Shown: in pieces, positions 36,538 to 44,742 of the stretch
Position numbering within the stretch: the first letter of the stretch is position 1
Layout: each line of letters starts with the position of its first letter
DNA from: Variovorax sp.
GTDB lineage: Bacteria > Pseudomonadota > Gammaproteobacteria > Burkholderiales > Burkholderiaceae_C
DNA length: 64,000 nt
Assembly (NCBI GenBank): GCA_004210915.1
Contig: SEGS01000004.1
Span: forward strand, 40,473-104,472
Direction: 5' to 3'
Position numbers and translations under genes: made by a program
Notes under the pieces: generated by a model
What the model saw: the letters and a program-made list of their open reading frames with translations, nothing else
What the model was told of the DNA's origin: nothing
Databases searched by the model: none

Positions 36538-37518
36538 TCAGGCTCCCGATGCGCCGAGGTGCCGGCGCGGGTCGAAGGCGTTCGTGGCCTTCGCGAGTTG
36601 TTCGTACGCTTGCCGCGCGGCGTCGCTGTCGGCCGGTGGCACGGCAATCTCGATCAGCAGGTAGAGGTTACCGGGCGGCTTGCCGGGCAGACCCCGCTCC
36701 TTGAGCCGCAGTTTCAAACCGGTGCGTGCGTTGCGCGGGACGCTGACCTCGACCACGCCGCCGGCGGGCGTCGGCACCTGCACCTGCGCGCCCAGCGCGG
36801 CCTCGGTCGGCGTGACTGGCAGCGTCATGTAGAGGTCGCGCGCTTCGACGCGGTATCGCGCGTGCGGCGCAATGCGCACCTCGAGGTAGAGGTCGCCTGC
36901 CGGCTCGCCGCCATGTCCCGGCATGCCGTGACCCGCGAGTCGAATGAACTGGCCCGGATGCACGCCCGGCTGGATCTTGACGCTCAGCGTGCGGTTGACG
37001 AAGGTGGGCTGGCCTTGGGCATCGGTGTCCATGGCACGCAGGGTGATCTCCCGCTCTGCGCCGTGGAACGCGTCCTCGAGGGCAATCTCGATCGCCGCGT
37101 GGTGGTCTTCGCCGCGCGCCTTGTACTGCCGGCGCTCGGCCCCGCGGCGTTCGCCCGCACCGAACATCGATGAGAAGAACTCACTGAAGTCGGCGTGGTC
37201 GGCCGGGCCGGCGTTCGGCCCGCGACGGAACTCGAAGCCCTCGTCCCAGCCGGGTGGTGGCTGGAAGCCGCCCCCGCCCGGCTGCGCGCTGCCGCCTGCG
37301 GCCACACGCGCCGCCAGCGCGTCGTAGGCGGCGCGCTTCTCCTTGTCGCGCAGCACGTCGTTGGCTTCGTTGATCTCGCGCATCCTCACGTCGGCGTCGG
37401 CTTCCTTGCTGACATCGGGGTGGTACTTGCGCGCGAGCTTCCGGTAGGCCTTGCGCACCTCTTCTTCGGAGGCGCTGCGCTCCAGGCCCAGCGTCTTGTA
37501 GTAGTCCTTGAAATCCAT
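36538..37518 (-). CDS. cbpA: CbpA-like DnaJ co-chaperone (DnaJ C-terminal domain)
   Basis: 326-residue class B J-protein. The J-domain covers residues 1-70 with the HPD motif at 33-35, a Gly-rich linker follows (GGSAQPGGGGFQPPPGWDEG), and then the two peptide-binding beta-domains with no zinc finger (PGVHPGQFIRLAGHGMPGHG, YLEVRIAPHARYRVEARDLY). It delivers clients to DnaK and may bind DNA. Start ATG 37518. It is followed by its modulator CbpM and preceded 14 nt upstream by a histidine phosphatase gene. Confidence 0.93.
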   Translation of the reverse strand: MDFKDYYKTLGLERSASEEEVRKAYRKLARKYHPDVSKEADADVRMREINEANDVLRDKEKRAAYDALAARVAAGGSAQPGGGGFQPPPGWDEGFEFRRGPNAGPADHADFSEFFSSMFGAGERRGAERRQYKARGEDHHAAIEIALEDAFHGAEREITLRAMDTDAQGQPTFVNRTLSVKIQPGVHPGQFIRLAGHGMPGHGGEPAGDLYLEVRIAPHARYRVEARDLYMTLPVTPTEAALGAQVQVPTPAGGVVEVSVPRNARTGLKLRLKERGLPGKPPGNLYLLIEIAVPPADSDAARQAYEQLAKATNAFDPRRHLGASGA

Positions 37519-37532
37519 GGTCGCCCGGTGTG

Positions 37533-38180
37533 TCAGGCAATGGCGGCGCCGCCATCGGCAGCTTTCGCCAGCGCGCGCACCGACCAAGTGTCGCCGCTGC
37601 GGTCGAAGCGCAAGGGCTGCGCATTGCCCAGCACCTCGGGACCGATGGCGACGCCGAGCAGGGCGGCCAGCACGTACAGCGTGCCGCCGTGCGCCACCAC
37701 CAGAACGGGTCCGGGCTCGGCCAGTGCCGACGTCAGCGCCGCGCGCTTGCGCTCGACGAAGCCTTGCAGGGTCTCGCCGCCTTCGGGCGCGCAGGCCCAG
37801 TCGAGGTTGGCCGACGAGGTGCCGATCAGGTTGCCAAAGTGGCGCTCACGCAGGTCTTCGCGTTGCAGCGGCACCAGTTTGAGCACATCGCCCACCGCAT
37901 TGGCGGTGGTGAGCGCGCGGTGCGCGTCGCTCGCGACCAGCGTGCGGATCGGCTCGCCCGCCAGCACGCTGGCCGCCCGCGCGGCCTGCTGCAGCCCGAG
38001 CTCGCTCAGCGGCTCGTCCACCGCCTGAAAGATGCGCAGCGCGTTGCGGCCGGTCTGACCGTGGCGCAGAAAGTAGAAGTGGTCGCAGTCCGGCGCGATC
38101 GGTTGCGCAGAAGCCAGGCGCACGAGTTCGTCGAAGCCAGCGGGGTGTCGGACGGTGAAATGGGGTGCGGCAGCGCTCAT
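37533..38180 (-). CDS. Histidine phosphatase superfamily protein (phosphoglycerate mutase-like)
   Basis: 215-residue phosphatase with the catalytic RHG motif at His40 (FYFLRHGQTGRN), ASDAHRALTTANAV with the second phosphate-binding Arg, and the second catalytic His in VLVVAHGGTLY. Substrate unknown; the family includes SixA, CobC and sugar-phosphate phosphatases. It lies between GST and cbpA genes on the same strand with short gaps (22 and 14 nt), so it is probably co-transcribed with them. Confidence 0.88.
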   Translation of the reverse strand: MSAAAPHFTVRHPAGFDELVRLASAQPIAPDCDHFYFLRHGQTGRNALRIFQAVDEPLSELGLQQAARAASVLAGEPIRTLVASDAHRALTTANAVGDVLKLVPLQREDLRERHFGNLIGTSSANLDWACAPEGGETLQGFVERKRAALTSALAEPGPVLVVAHGGTLYVLAALLGVAIGPEVLGNAQPLRFDRSGDTWSVRALAKAADGGAAIA

Positions 38181-38202
38181 GGATTCATGGCCAGGTCAGG
38201 GG

Positions 38203-38778
38203 TCAGGAGGGAAGCTTCATCGAATGCGGGCGCGACAGCAGGCGGTCGATGTAGGCATCGATTTTGGCGCGGCCCGACCGCGCGCCAAACATGCGTTGCC
38301 AGATGAACATCGAGCCGACCATCACGTCGGCCGCGGTGAACTGCGCGCCGAACAGGTAGGGCCCTTCACCCAGTTCGCCTTCGACCACGTCCTTGACCGT
38401 GTCGAAATCGTTCCAGCCGCGTGCAGGCGGCGTGGCCAGCTTCAGCAGCTCGTCGCCCATCGATGGTTCGAGCTGCGCCGTCGAATAGACCATGAGCGAG
38501 AGGAAGCGGCCGCGCTCCGGCGCACCCACCGGGGGCGCCAGCTTCGCCGCCGGAAACTTCTCGGCGACATACAGGCAGATGGCCGGGTTCTCGAAGAGCC
38601 GGGTATTGCCGTCGACGAGCGCGGGCAGCTTGCCCGCGGGGTTGATCTTCAGGAACTCGGGCGCCTTGTGTTCGCGCTTCTCGAAGTCGATCGGCACGAT
38701 GTCATAGGCCGCGCCGGCTTCGTCGAGCACCCACTTGGCGATCACGGCGCGGCTTTGGGGGTTGAAGTACAGCTTCAT
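38203..38778 (-). CDS. Glutathione S-transferase family protein
   Basis: 191-residue GST-fold protein. The N-terminal thioredoxin-like domain has NPQSRAVIAKWVLDEAGA, the cis-Pro segment NPAGKLPALVDG and the glutathione-binding FENPAICLYVAEKF, where Asn replaces the more common Ser of the E-S pair. The C-terminal helical domain ends with the AAxF-type FTAADVMVGSMF. Substrate unknown. Somewhat shorter than the typical 200-210 residues. Confidence 0.88.
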   Translation of the reverse strand: MKLYFNPQSRAVIAKWVLDEAGAAYDIVPIDFEKREHKAPEFLKINPAGKLPALVDGNTRLFENPAICLYVAEKFPAAKLAPPVGAPERGRFLSLMVYSTAQLEPSMGDELLKLATPPARGWNDFDTVKDVVEGELGEGPYLFGAQFTAADVMVGSMFIWQRMFGARSGRAKIDAYIDRLLSRPHSMKLPS

Positions 38779-38806
38779 CCGGCGCTCCTTCGATTGCAGC
38801 CTCGGG

Positions 38807-39454
38807 TCAGAACTTGGGGATGCGCAATGTCTTGCTGATCATCAGCGTACCGGAGAGCCCGAACAGCAATGTGACAGGGTGCAGCACCCACGGACCCAGC
38901 GTCCACGCGCCGCCCCACAGCGCGCTGCCGATCAGCCCCTTCCACGCCAGCCACGCCAGCACGCCGACGAGCGCAACGCTGGTCGGGATCGGCGTGCCTT
39001 CGAAGTACTTCACCTTGTCGGCGCCTTCGGACAGCGCCTCGGCCGTGACGTTGTAGCGCGCGAGCCGGCTCACGCCGCAGCACACGAAGTAGATGAGCAC
39101 CAGCGCATCCCAGCCGCCCGTGGCGCCGGCCGCGAAGGCCAGGGCAGCGGGCATGACGCCGAAGGAGATGATGTCGGCCAGCGAATCGAGCTCGCGGCCC
39201 AAGGCGGAGTGCGTCTGTCGCCAGCGCGCGATGCGCCCGTCGAATACGTCGAAGATAAAGGCCGCCGGCGCCAGCGCCGCGGCCCACAGGAACACCGAAA
39301 GGTCCTGCCGGGCCACGTAGGCCATGGCGAGGAACACGCCGCCCACGCCGCAGGCCGCATTGCCGAGCGTGAAGGCGTCGGCCAGATGGAAGCCGCGAAT
39401 CATCGAAAAATGCTTGCGCGGGCGGGGGGTGTTGTCGGCGTTAGCGTTAGACAT
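38807..39454 (-). CDS. pssA: CDP-diacylglycerol-serine O-phosphatidyltransferase-like (PssA type II)
   Basis: 215-residue membrane enzyme of the CDP-alcohol phosphatidyltransferase family that makes phosphatidylserine, the precursor of phosphatidylethanolamine. The active-site signature D-G-x2-A-R-x8-G-x3-D-x3-D is complete (VFDGRIARWRQ, then LGRELDSLAD). The N-terminal MIRGFHLADAFTLGNAACG is typical of bacterial PssA. Several membrane spans follow. The product could also be a phosphatidylcholine synthase-related enzyme, but PssA fits best. Confidence 0.85.
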   Translation of the reverse strand: MSNANADNTPRPRKHFSMIRGFHLADAFTLGNAACGVGGVFLAMAYVARQDLSVFLWAAALAPAAFIFDVFDGRIARWRQTHSALGRELDSLADIISFGVMPAALAFAAGATGGWDALVLIYFVCCGVSRLARYNVTAEALSEGADKVKYFEGTPIPTSVALVGVLAWLAWKGLIGSALWGGAWTLGPWVLHPVTLLFGLSGTLMISKTLRIPKF

Positions 39455-39501
39455 GCGCGGACATTACCCCAGGCGCCGCCCCGCGGCTGTCAGCGCAGAC
39501 C

Positions 39502-40713
39502 TCAGTTGAAGAAGCTGATGAAGGTCGTGATGATGGTGGCGTTCACGAAGTCGATGAACAGCGCACCGACCAGTGGCAACACGAAGAAGGCTTTGACCGA
39601 TGGACCGTTCCTGGCGGTGAAGGCGTCCATGTTGGCCATGGCGTTGGGCGTGGCACCCAGACCGAAGCCGCAGTGGCCGGCGGCCAGCACCGCTGCGTCG
39701 TAGTCGCGGCCCATCATGTTGAAGGTGACGAAGTAGGCGTAGAAGCCCATGATCACCGTCTGTACCACCAGGATGATCAACAGCGGGCCGGCAATCGCGG
39801 CCAGCTCCCACAGCTTCATGGACATCAGCGCCATGCAAAGGAAGAACGACAGGGAGATGTTGCCCGCGACTTCGATCTGTTTGGTCGGCAAGGTGAGGTT
39901 CTTCCAATCGATGACGTTGCGCATGACCGCCGCCACCAGCATCGGGCCGATATAGGACGGCAGCGTGATGCCGAAGCGCTTGACGAAGGGGCCGAACAGC
40001 GTGCCGATGCCCATGGCAATGACGATGAGCAGCACGGCGTACATGACCGTTCTCTCATTCGTCACCTGGGTCTCGCGCGCCGTGGTGAGGTCGGCGGGGT
40101 CGTAGCTGCCCGTCTTGGCGCCCAGCGGCACGGGCTGGAGCTGGCGGCGCTTCATCAGCAGCGTACCGATGGGTCCGCCGATCAGGCAGCCCGTCACCAG
40201 GCCCCAAGTGGAAGCGGCGATGGCCGCGGGCAGTGCAGCGGCGGCGCCGGCCTGCTCGAGGATGGGCCCGAATGCAGCCGAGGTGCCGTGCCCGCCCGTC
40301 AGCGACACGGAACCTGCTGCGACACCAATCAACGGATGCAGACCGAGCGCCTGCGCGAGCATCACGCCGGCACCGTTCTGGATGACGACGAGGATCGCCG
40401 CGCACAGCAGGAACAGGGCAACGCCGACGCCGCCTTTCTTGAGCAGTTCGAGGCTGGCCGAGAAGCCGATGGTCGTGAAGAAAACCATCATCAGCAGGTT
40501 GCGGATGTTGGCGTAGAACTCGAACTCGAAGGTTTGGGTCTGGTAGCCGATCAGCGCAATGATCGAGAAGATCAAACCGCCGATGACCGGGCCGGGGATG
40601 AAGAAGCGCTCAAGGATGTTGATGCGTTTCTTGACGAATTCGCCGACCACCAAGAGGACGGCCGCGATAGCCAGTGTTTGCGCGATGTCGAGCTTGATGA
40701 TGTCTGGAGTCAT
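39502..40713 (-). CDS. gltS: Sodium/glutamate symporter (GltS)
   Basis: 403-residue inner-membrane carrier, the same length as E. coli GltS (401). Two inverted halves with re-entrant Gly-rich loops are visible: SVSLTGGHGTSAAFGPILE in the first and AAGHCGFGLGATPNAMANMD in the second. It imports glutamate with sodium. ATG 40713 gives the expected N-terminus; the open frame upstream lies over the GTPase gene and is not family sequence. Likely its own promoter in the 88-nt gap. Confidence 0.95.
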   Translation of the reverse strand: MTPDIIKLDIAQTLAIAAVLLVVGEFVKKRINILERFFIPGPVIGGLIFSIIALIGYQTQTFEFEFYANIRNLLMMVFFTTIGFSASLELLKKGGVGVALFLLCAAILVVIQNGAGVMLAQALGLHPLIGVAAGSVSLTGGHGTSAAFGPILEQAGAAAALPAAIAASTWGLVTGCLIGGPIGTLLMKRRQLQPVPLGAKTGSYDPADLTTARETQVTNERTVMYAVLLIVIAMGIGTLFGPFVKRFGITLPSYIGPMLVAAVMRNVIDWKNLTLPTKQIEVAGNISLSFFLCMALMSMKLWELAAIAGPLLIILVVQTVIMGFYAYFVTFNMMGRDYDAAVLAAGHCGFGLGATPNAMANMDAFTARNGPSVKAFFVLPLVGALFIDFVNATIITTFISFFN

Positions 40714-40801
40714 TGTTGTCCCTGCCCTGAGTACCAAGAAGTGAAGCGGCCCAAGCCGCTCGGCCGATGGTGCCCGTGCCTCGGTGGTGCGTCCGCCCGG
40801 G

Positions 40802-42241
40802 TTAACCCGCGTGCGGCGCCACGCTGTCGAGAGCCCTTTGCACCGTCTGCGCCACTTCTTCAACCAGCCGCTGCCGCTGCGGCGACGGCATCCAGCGCGT
40901 GCGCAGGCCGGCTTCCCAGTCCGCATGGCCGCGGGCCGGTTGCACGGCGCGCACGACCTCGGCGAGTTCGCGCGATGGTGCGGCCGGTGTGGCGTCATCG
41001 GATGGTGCCGCGGTGATGCGCGCGGTCGCTGCGTGCCCGCGCTGCTCCAGCGCACCGACCAGATCGCGTTGCCAAGTAAGGAGCACCCACAACACCCGGT
41101 CTTCCACGGTGAGCTCGCGCACTTCGCGCAGGCGGTTGGCGAGTTTGCGTCCCATCGGGCCCCAGTCTTGGGAGATGGCGCCGCCGATGGAAGCGCCCAG
41201 CGCGGTCGCGGCGCCGAGCGAGAGGCCGGCCATCGCGAGGTCGGCCACCACCCCGACCGCCGCACCGACGGCCGCGCCCTTGCCCAGGCGCAGGCCGGCG
41301 TTCTTGAGTGCATCGGGGTGGAAGAAATCCATGTCCCAGCGGCCCGCGAGTGCCGGCAGCGGCGCCTCGTCCGCATCGCCCTCGCGAAAGCCGTAGAGCG
41401 CGAGCATGTCGTCGGCGCAGCGCTGCGCCTTGGCCGAGACGGCGGTCTGCAATTCGGCGATCAGCGTGTCGCGCCGCGCCGGGTCGGCGAACTCGGCAGC
41501 CGGGATGCTGCGGCGGACCGCCGCGGCGTCGACCATCAGTTCCGCAATGCGCGCGGCGGCAGCCTTGCGGCGCTCCTTTGCCTCATCGGCCAGCGCAGCG
41601 GCCACTTGCTGGAGCAGCACGCGTCGGTCGCGCAGCAGCGTGCCGAGGTCCTGGTAGAGCTCGTGCTCGGCGCCGACGAAGGGCGCGGCCGCATCGAAGC
41701 GCACCACCGCATGCAGGCCGTAGGCGGAGAGCAATTCGCGCCACGCCGGTTCGCGGCTCGCACCGTCGCGCACGAAGTTCAGCACCGGCAGCACCGGGCG
41801 TGCGCAAGCGTTGAGCAATTCGATCTCGTCGCGGAACTTGGGCAGCACTGGCTCGCGCGCGTCGATGACCAGGAAGGCAGCGTCGACGTCGAGCAGCGCG
41901 CGCAGCACCTTGGCTTCCTGCTCGAAGGCGCCGTGGGCCTCGGGGCCTTGCAGGAACTGGCGGATGCGCTCGGGTGGCGTGGCGGCGCGGTCGAAGCTGT
42001 CGAGGTGCTGGCGCAGGCTGACCGCATCTTCAAGGCCGGGCGTGTCAAAGAACTGCACCACGCTGCGGCCGCGCACCATCAGGTCGACTGCTTCCACATG
42101 GCGCGTGGTGCCGGCCCGGTCGGACACCTCGCCGAAATTCACGCGCCGGGTCAGCGTGCGCAGCAACGAGGTCTTGCCGGCGTTGGTGTGGCCGACTACG
42201 GCGATGCGGATGGGTGTGTCGGCCATGGCGTGCGTGCTCAT
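40802..42241 (-). CDS. GTPase with DUF3482-type C-terminus
   Basis: 479-residue P-loop GTPase. G1 is GHTNAGKTSLL near residue 15, G2 the Thr of GTTRHVE, and G3 DTPG in QFFDTPGLEDAV. A NxxD-type G4 is not obvious (LPVLNFVRDG is the likely region). The C-terminal half carries a Gly/Ala-rich hydrophobic stretch (KGAAVGAAVGVVADLAMAGL), which may insert in the membrane. The start overlaps the DUF2868 gene's stop by 4 nt. The pair is widely conserved in beta- and gammaproteobacteria as far as I recall, with no known function. Confidence 0.82.
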   Translation of the reverse strand: MSTHAMADTPIRIAVVGHTNAGKTSLLRTLTRRVNFGEVSDRAGTTRHVEAVDLMVRGRSVVQFFDTPGLEDAVSLRQHLDSFDRAATPPERIRQFLQGPEAHGAFEQEAKVLRALLDVDAAFLVIDAREPVLPKFRDEIELLNACARPVLPVLNFVRDGASREPAWRELLSAYGLHAVVRFDAAAPFVGAEHELYQDLGTLLRDRRVLLQQVAAALADEAKERRKAAAARIAELMVDAAAVRRSIPAAEFADPARRDTLIAELQTAVSAKAQRCADDMLALYGFREGDADEAPLPALAGRWDMDFFHPDALKNAGLRLGKGAAVGAAVGVVADLAMAGLSLGAATALGASIGGAISQDWGPMGRKLANRLREVRELTVEDRVLWVLLTWQRDLVGALEQRGHAATARITAAPSDDATPAAPSRELAEVVRAVQPARGHADWEAGLRTRWMPSPQRQRLVEEVAQTVQRALDSVAPHAG

Positions 42242-43626
42242 GGCCAGCCGCGCAGGGCGGTGTCGAGATCGGCTTCCAACTGCACCGCGGCGAGCCCGGC
42301 GTCGTTGCGCCAGTCGCGCCAGCGCGCGGGGACCGTGGCAACGCCCATCAAGGCAAGGCGGCATTCGCCGCTGTGGCCCTGCACGTCGCGCACGAAGCGC
42401 TCGGTGCCGCGGTCGGGGCTGGAGCTGCCATTGCAGACGATCAGCACCCGCGCCGGTCGCTGTTGGGCCAGGCGGTCGAGCGCATCGCGCCGCTGACCGG
42501 CGCTGCCGTCGATGCGAAGGCACTGCACGGCCGGCGCGCTGTTCGCGGCACGCGCCGCCAGATCTTCGGGCGGCCACGGCAAGTCGTCGGGCAGCTCGAA
42601 GCCGATGGCGACCAAGGCATCGGTTGTCGCAACGGTCGGCAAGCCTTGCACGGTCGCGTGGGTGGGGCGACCGGGATCGCTGTCGGTCACCCTCGGCGGC
42701 GCCAACGCGGCGATGCGGCTTGCGAGCCGAACGTAGTAGGGCGCGCTGAAATCCGGCTGCAATGCGCGCCGCCGTGCCTGCCATACGACCGCACACAGCC
42801 CGGCGAAGAAGAGGCGCGGCAGCAGCCCGTAGACCAGCACACAACCTGTGAGCCACAGCGCCCAGGCGCGCTGGCCGGCCGTGGCGGCTTGCGGCGCCAG
42901 CACCGTTTGCGCATCGGGCACCGGAAAGCCCAGCCAGCCGGGCACCCGGCCGAGCGACTCGACCGCCTGCACGAAGAAAGCGGGATCAAGGATCGTCGTT
43001 TCCCAACTCAGCGTGTAGTTGCGAAAGGCGAGGGCGAACAGCAGCGCGGCCAGCACCACCGCGAACGACAGCACCCAGATCGCGTGGCTCACGAAGCCCA
43101 GTGCCCAGGGGAGCAGGCGTGCACGGATCAGCAAGCCGGTGGCAGCGCGCAGAAGCAGCGGCGTTTGGCCGCGACGTCCACCGGCCACCCGGGCGGTCAG
43201 CCGTAGCCACAGCGCGCCAAGGGAGGTGGGCAGCGTCGCAGCAGGCAACGCCAGCCCGATCAGCCAGAAGATCAACGTGAGCACATGCAGGCCGAGCAGG
43301 CTCGCGAGCGCGACCATCACATTGATCTGGCGGTCGCCGCCGACCACGTTGCCCGCCATCGCCAGCCCGGCCACACCGATGACCGCAACGAGCGCAAGGA
43401 GCACCAAGGGCGACGCGTGCCGCATGCGTTGCAAGTCGTCCTGCAGGCCGATGCGGCGCCCAAGATGTGCGGCGCGGGCGGTGATCTGCACCGGGACGGC
43501 GCCGCCGCCTGCCGTGGCCTGCCGCAGCGCCTCTGCATCGTCGAGAGGCCCGGTCTGTTCGGCCCAGCGGATCGATTCCGTGATGACCGAACTTTCGAAG
43601 GCCGGTTGGCGCAATGCAGTGTTCAA
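42238..43626 (-). CDS. DUF2868-type membrane protein, partner of the GTPase
   Basis: 462-residue membrane protein. It has hydrophobic pairs near residues 73-96 and 104-130, and two more regions around 175-200 and 255-285. The C-terminal 170 residues look soluble and end with an alpha/beta domain (RVLIVCNGSSSPDRGTERFV, then CRLALMGVATVPARW). I name the family from the layout and its coupling to a DUF3482 GTPase; the function is unknown. ATGA overlap with the GTPase gene implies a complex or joint control. Confidence 0.72.
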   Translation of the reverse strand: MNTALRQPAFESSVITESIRWAEQTGPLDDAEALRQATAGGGAVPVQITARAAHLGRRIGLQDDLQRMRHASPLVLLALVAVIGVAGLAMAGNVVGGDRQINVMVALASLLGLHVLTLIFWLIGLALPAATLPTSLGALWLRLTARVAGGRRGQTPLLLRAATGLLIRARLLPWALGFVSHAIWVLSFAVVLAALLFALAFRNYTLSWETTILDPAFFVQAVESLGRVPGWLGFPVPDAQTVLAPQAATAGQRAWALWLTGCVLVYGLLPRLFFAGLCAVVWQARRRALQPDFSAPYYVRLASRIAALAPPRVTDSDPGRPTHATVQGLPTVATTDALVAIGFELPDDLPWPPEDLAARAANSAPAVQCLRIDGSAGQRRDALDRLAQQRPARVLIVCNGSSSPDRGTERFVRDVQGHSGECRLALMGVATVPARWRDWRNDAGLAAVQLEADLDTALRGWP

Positions 43627-43716
43627 CAGCGTCCCTTTGCAGCAGCGTGATGCCGCACCGGCGACTGCGGGGGCGCAGAAATTATGCCCGCGAGCAAATG
43701 GCTGCCTACAACGAGA

Positions 43717-43741
43717 AACGGGGCCGCATGGCGGCCCCGTT
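43717..43741. terminator. Intrinsic terminator-like hairpin
   Basis: Arms AACGGGGCCGC (43717-43727) and GCGGCCCCGTT (43731-43741) form an 11-bp stem with an ATG loop. On the minus strand a TTTCTCGTT stretch follows, so it can terminate the transcript of the 24-residue peptide gene 30 nt upstream. Confidence 0.7.
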
Positions 43742-43770
43742 CGGGATGTCCGGAAAGTCCGGTCGGCGTT

Positions 43771-43845
43771 TCAGCGCAGTCCGAAAAACGACAGCACGGC
43801 AACCACGACAACGACCAGACCGATGATGTAGATGATGGAACTCAT
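43771..43845 (-). CDS. 24-residue membrane peptide
   Basis: A 25-codon frame (with stop) encoding one hydrophobic helix: Met-Ser-Ser, then IIYIIGLVVVVVAVLSFFGL and a final Arg. AGGAG lies at proper distance before the ATG and a terminator hairpin follows the stop, so it has the layout of an independent gene. The short Gly-Leu-Arg end keeps one positive charge inside. It is far below the length limit of ordinary gene callers. It recalls DUF1328-like or other one-helix stress peptides, but I assign no function. Confidence 0.75.
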   Translation of the reverse strand: MSSIIYIIGLVVVVVAVLSFFGLR

Positions 43846-44152
43846 GGCGAGCACTCCTCTTTGTTTAAGACAGGCTCGACTGTCGGGGCTGCGCGCATTT
43901 TGGGCTGTCGGCGCCCACCGGACCGTGCTGTAGGACGTGCGGGGCGTCATGCCGACAGGGCGGCTCGTCCTGCGGCTCGCGCTGGTTCGCACAAGCAACT
44001 CCACTGCTTGTTCCTACAACGGTCATCCGCCGCGGACGACAGGGCGCGCGTGCATCGCCGCCGCCGAGCGCGCACCATGGCTTCCCGCGCCAGCAGCCTT
44101 GCTGGCGAGGACCACAACAACATCGCAACGACCCACCCCACGAAAGTTCTTC
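43846..44152. other. 307-nt divergent intergenic region with hairpins
   Basis: No convincing gene. The region separates the 24-residue peptide gene (minus) from the bacterioferritin-like gene (plus) and must contain both promoters. It holds a CAAGCA...TGCTTG hairpin near 43997-44015 and a better one, CGCCAGCA-GCCT-TGCTGGCG, at 44088-44107, 45 nt before the plus-strand gene. A frame continuing upstream from that gene exists, but its translation is low-complexity. A small RNA or leader is possible. Confidence 0.5.
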
Positions 44153-44710
44153 ATGACAGATCACGCCCTCGCTGCGACGCCCGGCGACGCACATACCCGC
44201 CTTGAAATCGACGAGACCGCATTGAAAGTAGCGGCAGGCAACCTCGGTGAGGGGCCGGTCACGCCCAGCCTGGAGCCCTGGCGCGACGATATCGTCAAGC
44301 TCCTGAACGATGCGCTGGCGACAGAGCTGGTCTGCGTGCTGCGCTACCGCCGCCACTACTTCACCGCCAAGGGCATGGCGTCGCCGGCCATCGCGGATGA
44401 GTTCCTGGTGCACGCCAACGAGGAGCTGGCGCATGCCGACTTGCTGGCCGAACGCATTGCGCAACTCGGCGGCGACCCCGACTTCCAGCCCTCGGGGTTG
44501 CAGCAGCGTAGCCATGCCGACTACGACGAGTCGACCGACCTCAAGGCCATGATCCGCGCCAACCTCGTGGCCGAGCGGATCGCCGTCGAGTCGTACCGCC
44601 AGATGATCAACCTCGTGCGCGACAAGGACCCGACGACCAAGCGCATCCTCGAGCAGATCCTCAACGACGAAGAGGAGCACGCCGACGAGCTGCGCAGCTG
44701 GCTCGAATAG
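44153..44710 (+). CDS. Bacterioferritin/ferritin-like diiron protein
   Basis: 185-residue four-helix ferritin-like protein. Helix A has LNDALATELVCVLRYRRHYF (a metal Glu), helix B has FLVHANEELAHADLLAERI with E-x-x-H, and helix D has ILEQILNDEEEHADELRSWL with another E-x-x-H. These match a diiron site. The length is near that of bacterioferritin, though the N-terminal 35 residues are extra. No heme Met is evident, so iron storage or DNA-protection roles are both possible. It sits alone downstream of the hairpin-bearing 307-nt region. Confidence 0.85.
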   Translation: MTDHALAATPGDAHTRLEIDETALKVAAGNLGEGPVTPSLEPWRDDIVKLLNDALATELVCVLRYRRHYFTAKGMASPAIADEFLVHANEELAHADLLAERIAQLGGDPDFQPSGLQQRSHADYDESTDLKAMIRANLVAERIAVESYRQMINLVRDKDPTTKRILEQILNDEEEHADELRSWLE

Positions 44711-44742
44711 GACGAGCCCTCGCGCGACGCGCGCCGGGGGCG

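Noticed and set aside
43937..44152. Upstream extension of the bacterioferritin-like gene
   Set aside because: The extra 72 residues read as Arg/Pro/Ala-rich low-complexity sequence with hairpins in the DNA; family similarity starts after ATG 44153.
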